From positions 1-5,843 of the forward strand of contig JADZBW010000202.1 in assembly GCA_020851885.1 (NCBI GenBank): a stretch of 5,843 nt of DNA. Direction: 5' to 3'. Position numbers and translations under genes: made by a program. Below, in pieces: positions 4,410-5,843 of this stretch. The first letter of the stretch is position 1, and the number at the start of each line of letters is the position of its first letter. The notes below the pieces were generated by a model. The model saw only the letters and a list, made by a program, of their open reading frames with translations, was not told the DNA's origin and searched no databases. Origin of the DNA: Fimbriimonadaceae bacterium. Its GTDB lineage: Bacteria; Armatimonadota; Fimbriimonadia; Fimbriimonadales; Fimbriimonadaceae.

Positions 4410-5843
4410 ATGTTGGGAGTCCTGATTGCGCTTCTCCTTGCGTTCGCGCTGATCGGATGCATCAGGCCAATGATCGTTCATGCCCTGGGTGTTACCGATC
4501 AGGCTGCCGGCATAGGGCTTGCCGGTTTGGTGGGCCTAGGTAGCGCGGGCACCCTCCTCTTTTTCGCTGGCCTGATCGATGTCCAGGCAGCCATCTATGG
4601 CACTTCGATTCTTGTTGTCTTGTTGGGCGCCACGCAGTGGATTAGGTATCGAAAGGGGCTTTCGATTGCTTTCTCAAGACCACAAGGCCTGGATCTCCTT
4701 TTCCCACTTGCGATCGGCCTTGCCCTTCTTATGGCCCTTGCCGGAGTCCTCGCTCCCAGCACCGCCACCGACTGGGACTCGCTTGCCTACCACCTCGCCG
4801 TTCCGAAGATATGGCTCGAGACGGGGACGATCGACGTCATCCCGACCATACACCAATCCAACTTCCCATTCGCCGTCGATAGCCTCTTCTTGATTGGGTT
4901 GAAGTGGGGAGGCCAGGCCGGGGCGAAGGCATTTGTTTGGATCTACACATTGCTTGGCGCGATGGCCATCTTTGGACTCGCTCGACAGCGGTATGGCCAG
5001 CGTGCGGGTTGGTGGGCTTGCCTCGTCTTCACGACGCTTCCCGCGGTTCTTTGGCTGTCTGGAACCGCTTATGTCGATGTGGCGCACGGGCTTTATGCGG
5101 GCTTGGGTCTGATCTTCGCCTGCTGGTGGCTGGAGTCCAACGACTCCAAGCATGCTTGGCTAAGTGCGATCATGCTCGGCTTTGCCTTGGGCACCAAATA
5201 CACCGGTTTGCAAACGCTGGCCGTGGCCGGGCTCGTAGCACTTGTTGTGGCGTTCTCGACCAGGCGGAACCACAAGCCGGTCTTCTTGATCGGGTTGGTG
5301 GCGCTTGCCATCGGCAGCCCATGGTACGTGAAGAACGAGGTCTGGAAGGGCAATCCGGTCTTCCCGTTCTTCTACAGCAAGCTGGGCGGTAAGGATTGGG
5401 ATCAGCGCCGAGCCGAAATCTACACGAATGAGCAAAACACCTTTGGGGTAGGGCGTGAAGTACCTCCAACAGGACCGATTCAGCCGCAGCGACTTGGTCA
5501 CAGCGTGCTTGGGCTGGCCTATCAGCCGGGCCGATACGTGAATCCAATGCAGACCGCGGGCGGTGGCGATCCCATGGGAGCGGTCGGGATCGCGGTGGTC
5601 GGAGCGCTGATGCTGGGGATGTTCGCCGGTCAGCGCGGCAAGTTTGAGCGCGCGCTCCTGGCAGGCGTTCTTATCAGCCTTGGCATCTGGTTTGTTTTGA
5701 CCCAGCAGAGTCGATACATCCTTACGCTCTCGGTTCCATTGGCGCTGATCGCCGGACAACTGACAACTCGCCGGGGCTTTGGGGTCTTGATGGGCGGAGT
5801 TGCCGTGGTTCAGGCACTCATGAGCCTCTATATTCTCAATTCG
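4410..5843 (+). CDS. GT-C fold polytopic membrane glycosyltransferase (PMT_2/GT39-like), 3' truncated by window edge
   Basis: Frame 3 is open with no stop from the ATG at 4410 to the last base (478 codons), so the C-terminus is missing. The protein is hydrophobic throughout with many transmembrane segments, for example residues 1-22 and 96-114. After the latter comes an extracytoplasmic loop with DWDSLAYHLAVPKIW (from D121), the acidic motif at which GT-C enzymes bind lipid-phosphate sugar donors; D121 or D123 is the likely catalytic residue. Further family-like motifs are HQSNFPFAVDSLF just downstream, GTKYTGL (261-267), SPWYVKN and GNPVFPFFY (303-322), and QSRYILTL around R435/Y436. Such enzymes move sugars from polyprenyl-phosphate carriers to lipids, glycans or proteins on the outer face of the inner membrane; the donor and acceptor here are unknown. 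An in-frame ATG at 4404 would add two residues, but it lies 1 nt from the -10 hexamer, so 4410 is preferred. The nearby LptF/G and LptD genes make an LPS or glycolipid role plausible but unproven. LIGC at 14-17 mimics a lipobox but is embedded in a polytopic protein. Confidence 0.82.
   Translation, partial: MLGVLIALLLAFALIGCIRPMIVHALGVTDQAAGIGLAGLVGLGSAGTLLFFAGLIDVQAAIYGTSILVVLLGATQWIRYRKGLSIAFSRPQGLDLLFPLAIGLALLMALAGVLAPSTATDWDSLAYHLAVPKIWLETGTIDVIPTIHQSNFPFAVDSLFLIGLKWGGQAGAKAFVWIYTLLGAMAIFGLARQRYGQRAGWWACLVFTTLPAVLWLSGTAYVDVAHGLYAGLGLIFACWWLESNDSKHAWLSAIMLGFALGTKYTGLQTLAVAGLVALVVAFSTRRNHKPVFLIGLVALAIGSPWYVKNEVWKGNPVFPFFYSKLGGKDWDQRRAEIYTNEQNTFGVGREVPPTGPIQPQRLGHSVLGLAYQPGRYVNPMQTAGGGDPMGAVGIAVVGALMLGMFAGQRGKFERALLAGVLISLGIWFVLTQQSRYILTLSVPLALIAGQLTTRRGFGVLMGGVAVVQALMSLYILNS

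Noticed and set aside
4449..4460. LIGC lipobox-like motif near the glycosyltransferase N-terminus
   Set aside because: The protein continues as a polytopic membrane protein, so lipoprotein processing is implausible.
5160..5759. 199-codon - strand frame opposite the glycosyltransferase, with similar shorter ones at 4674-5153 and 5170-5547
   Set aside because: The + strand is open throughout with GT-C motifs on both sides; these are antisense shadows.

Overview
The window reads as chromosomal DNA of a diderm (outer-membrane) bacterium with a moderately GC-rich genome. It carries one inner-membrane component and the outer-membrane component of the lipopolysaccharide (LPS) transport machinery side by side. 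The divergent genes in the right half lack Shine-Dalgarno sites. They show instead a TANNNT hexamer exactly 7 nt before an ATG, the pattern expected of leaderless genes. Together these features would fit a diderm of the Terrabacteria side such as Armatimonadota (Fimbriimonas-like), but that placement is a guess from style, not a sequence match. There are no tRNA or rRNA genes, CRISPR arrays, insertion sequences or phage genes.

Left half, + strand (1-3565): a tightly packed operon of three genes joined by two ATGA stop/start overlaps. They are the C-terminal end of an unidentified membrane protein (1-183), a complete LptF/LptG-family permease (180-1253), and a complete LptD/OstA-type outer-membrane LPS assembly protein (1250-3565). 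In the known pathway, LptB2FG pulls LPS out of the inner membrane, a jellyroll bridge carries it across the periplasm, and LptD inserts it into the outer leaflet. The two complete genes here therefore encode both ends of that route. The ATPase LptB, the bridge protein LptA, LptC, the plug lipoprotein LptE and a second LptF/G copy are not in the window.

Right half: an ABC-2 permease of the DUF990 type lies on the - strand (3562-4347). It runs convergently into lptD, and the two stop codons overlap in the four bases CTAA. A perfect 8-bp inverted repeat sits immediately beyond the lptD stop. The permease has no ATPase gene beside it. A 62-bp divergent intergenic region (4348-4409) holds two back-to-back candidate leaderless promoters and a small palindrome between them. 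From there a polytopic GT-C type membrane glycosyltransferase (4410 onward) runs off the right edge without a stop.

Overall this is an envelope-biogenesis neighbourhood (LPS export, a membrane exporter subunit, a lipid-linked-sugar glycosyltransferase), not an obviously new system. The points most worth checking are the symmetric leaderless promoters, the three-cysteine pattern of LptD, the overlapping convergent gene ends, and the ABC permease without a partner.
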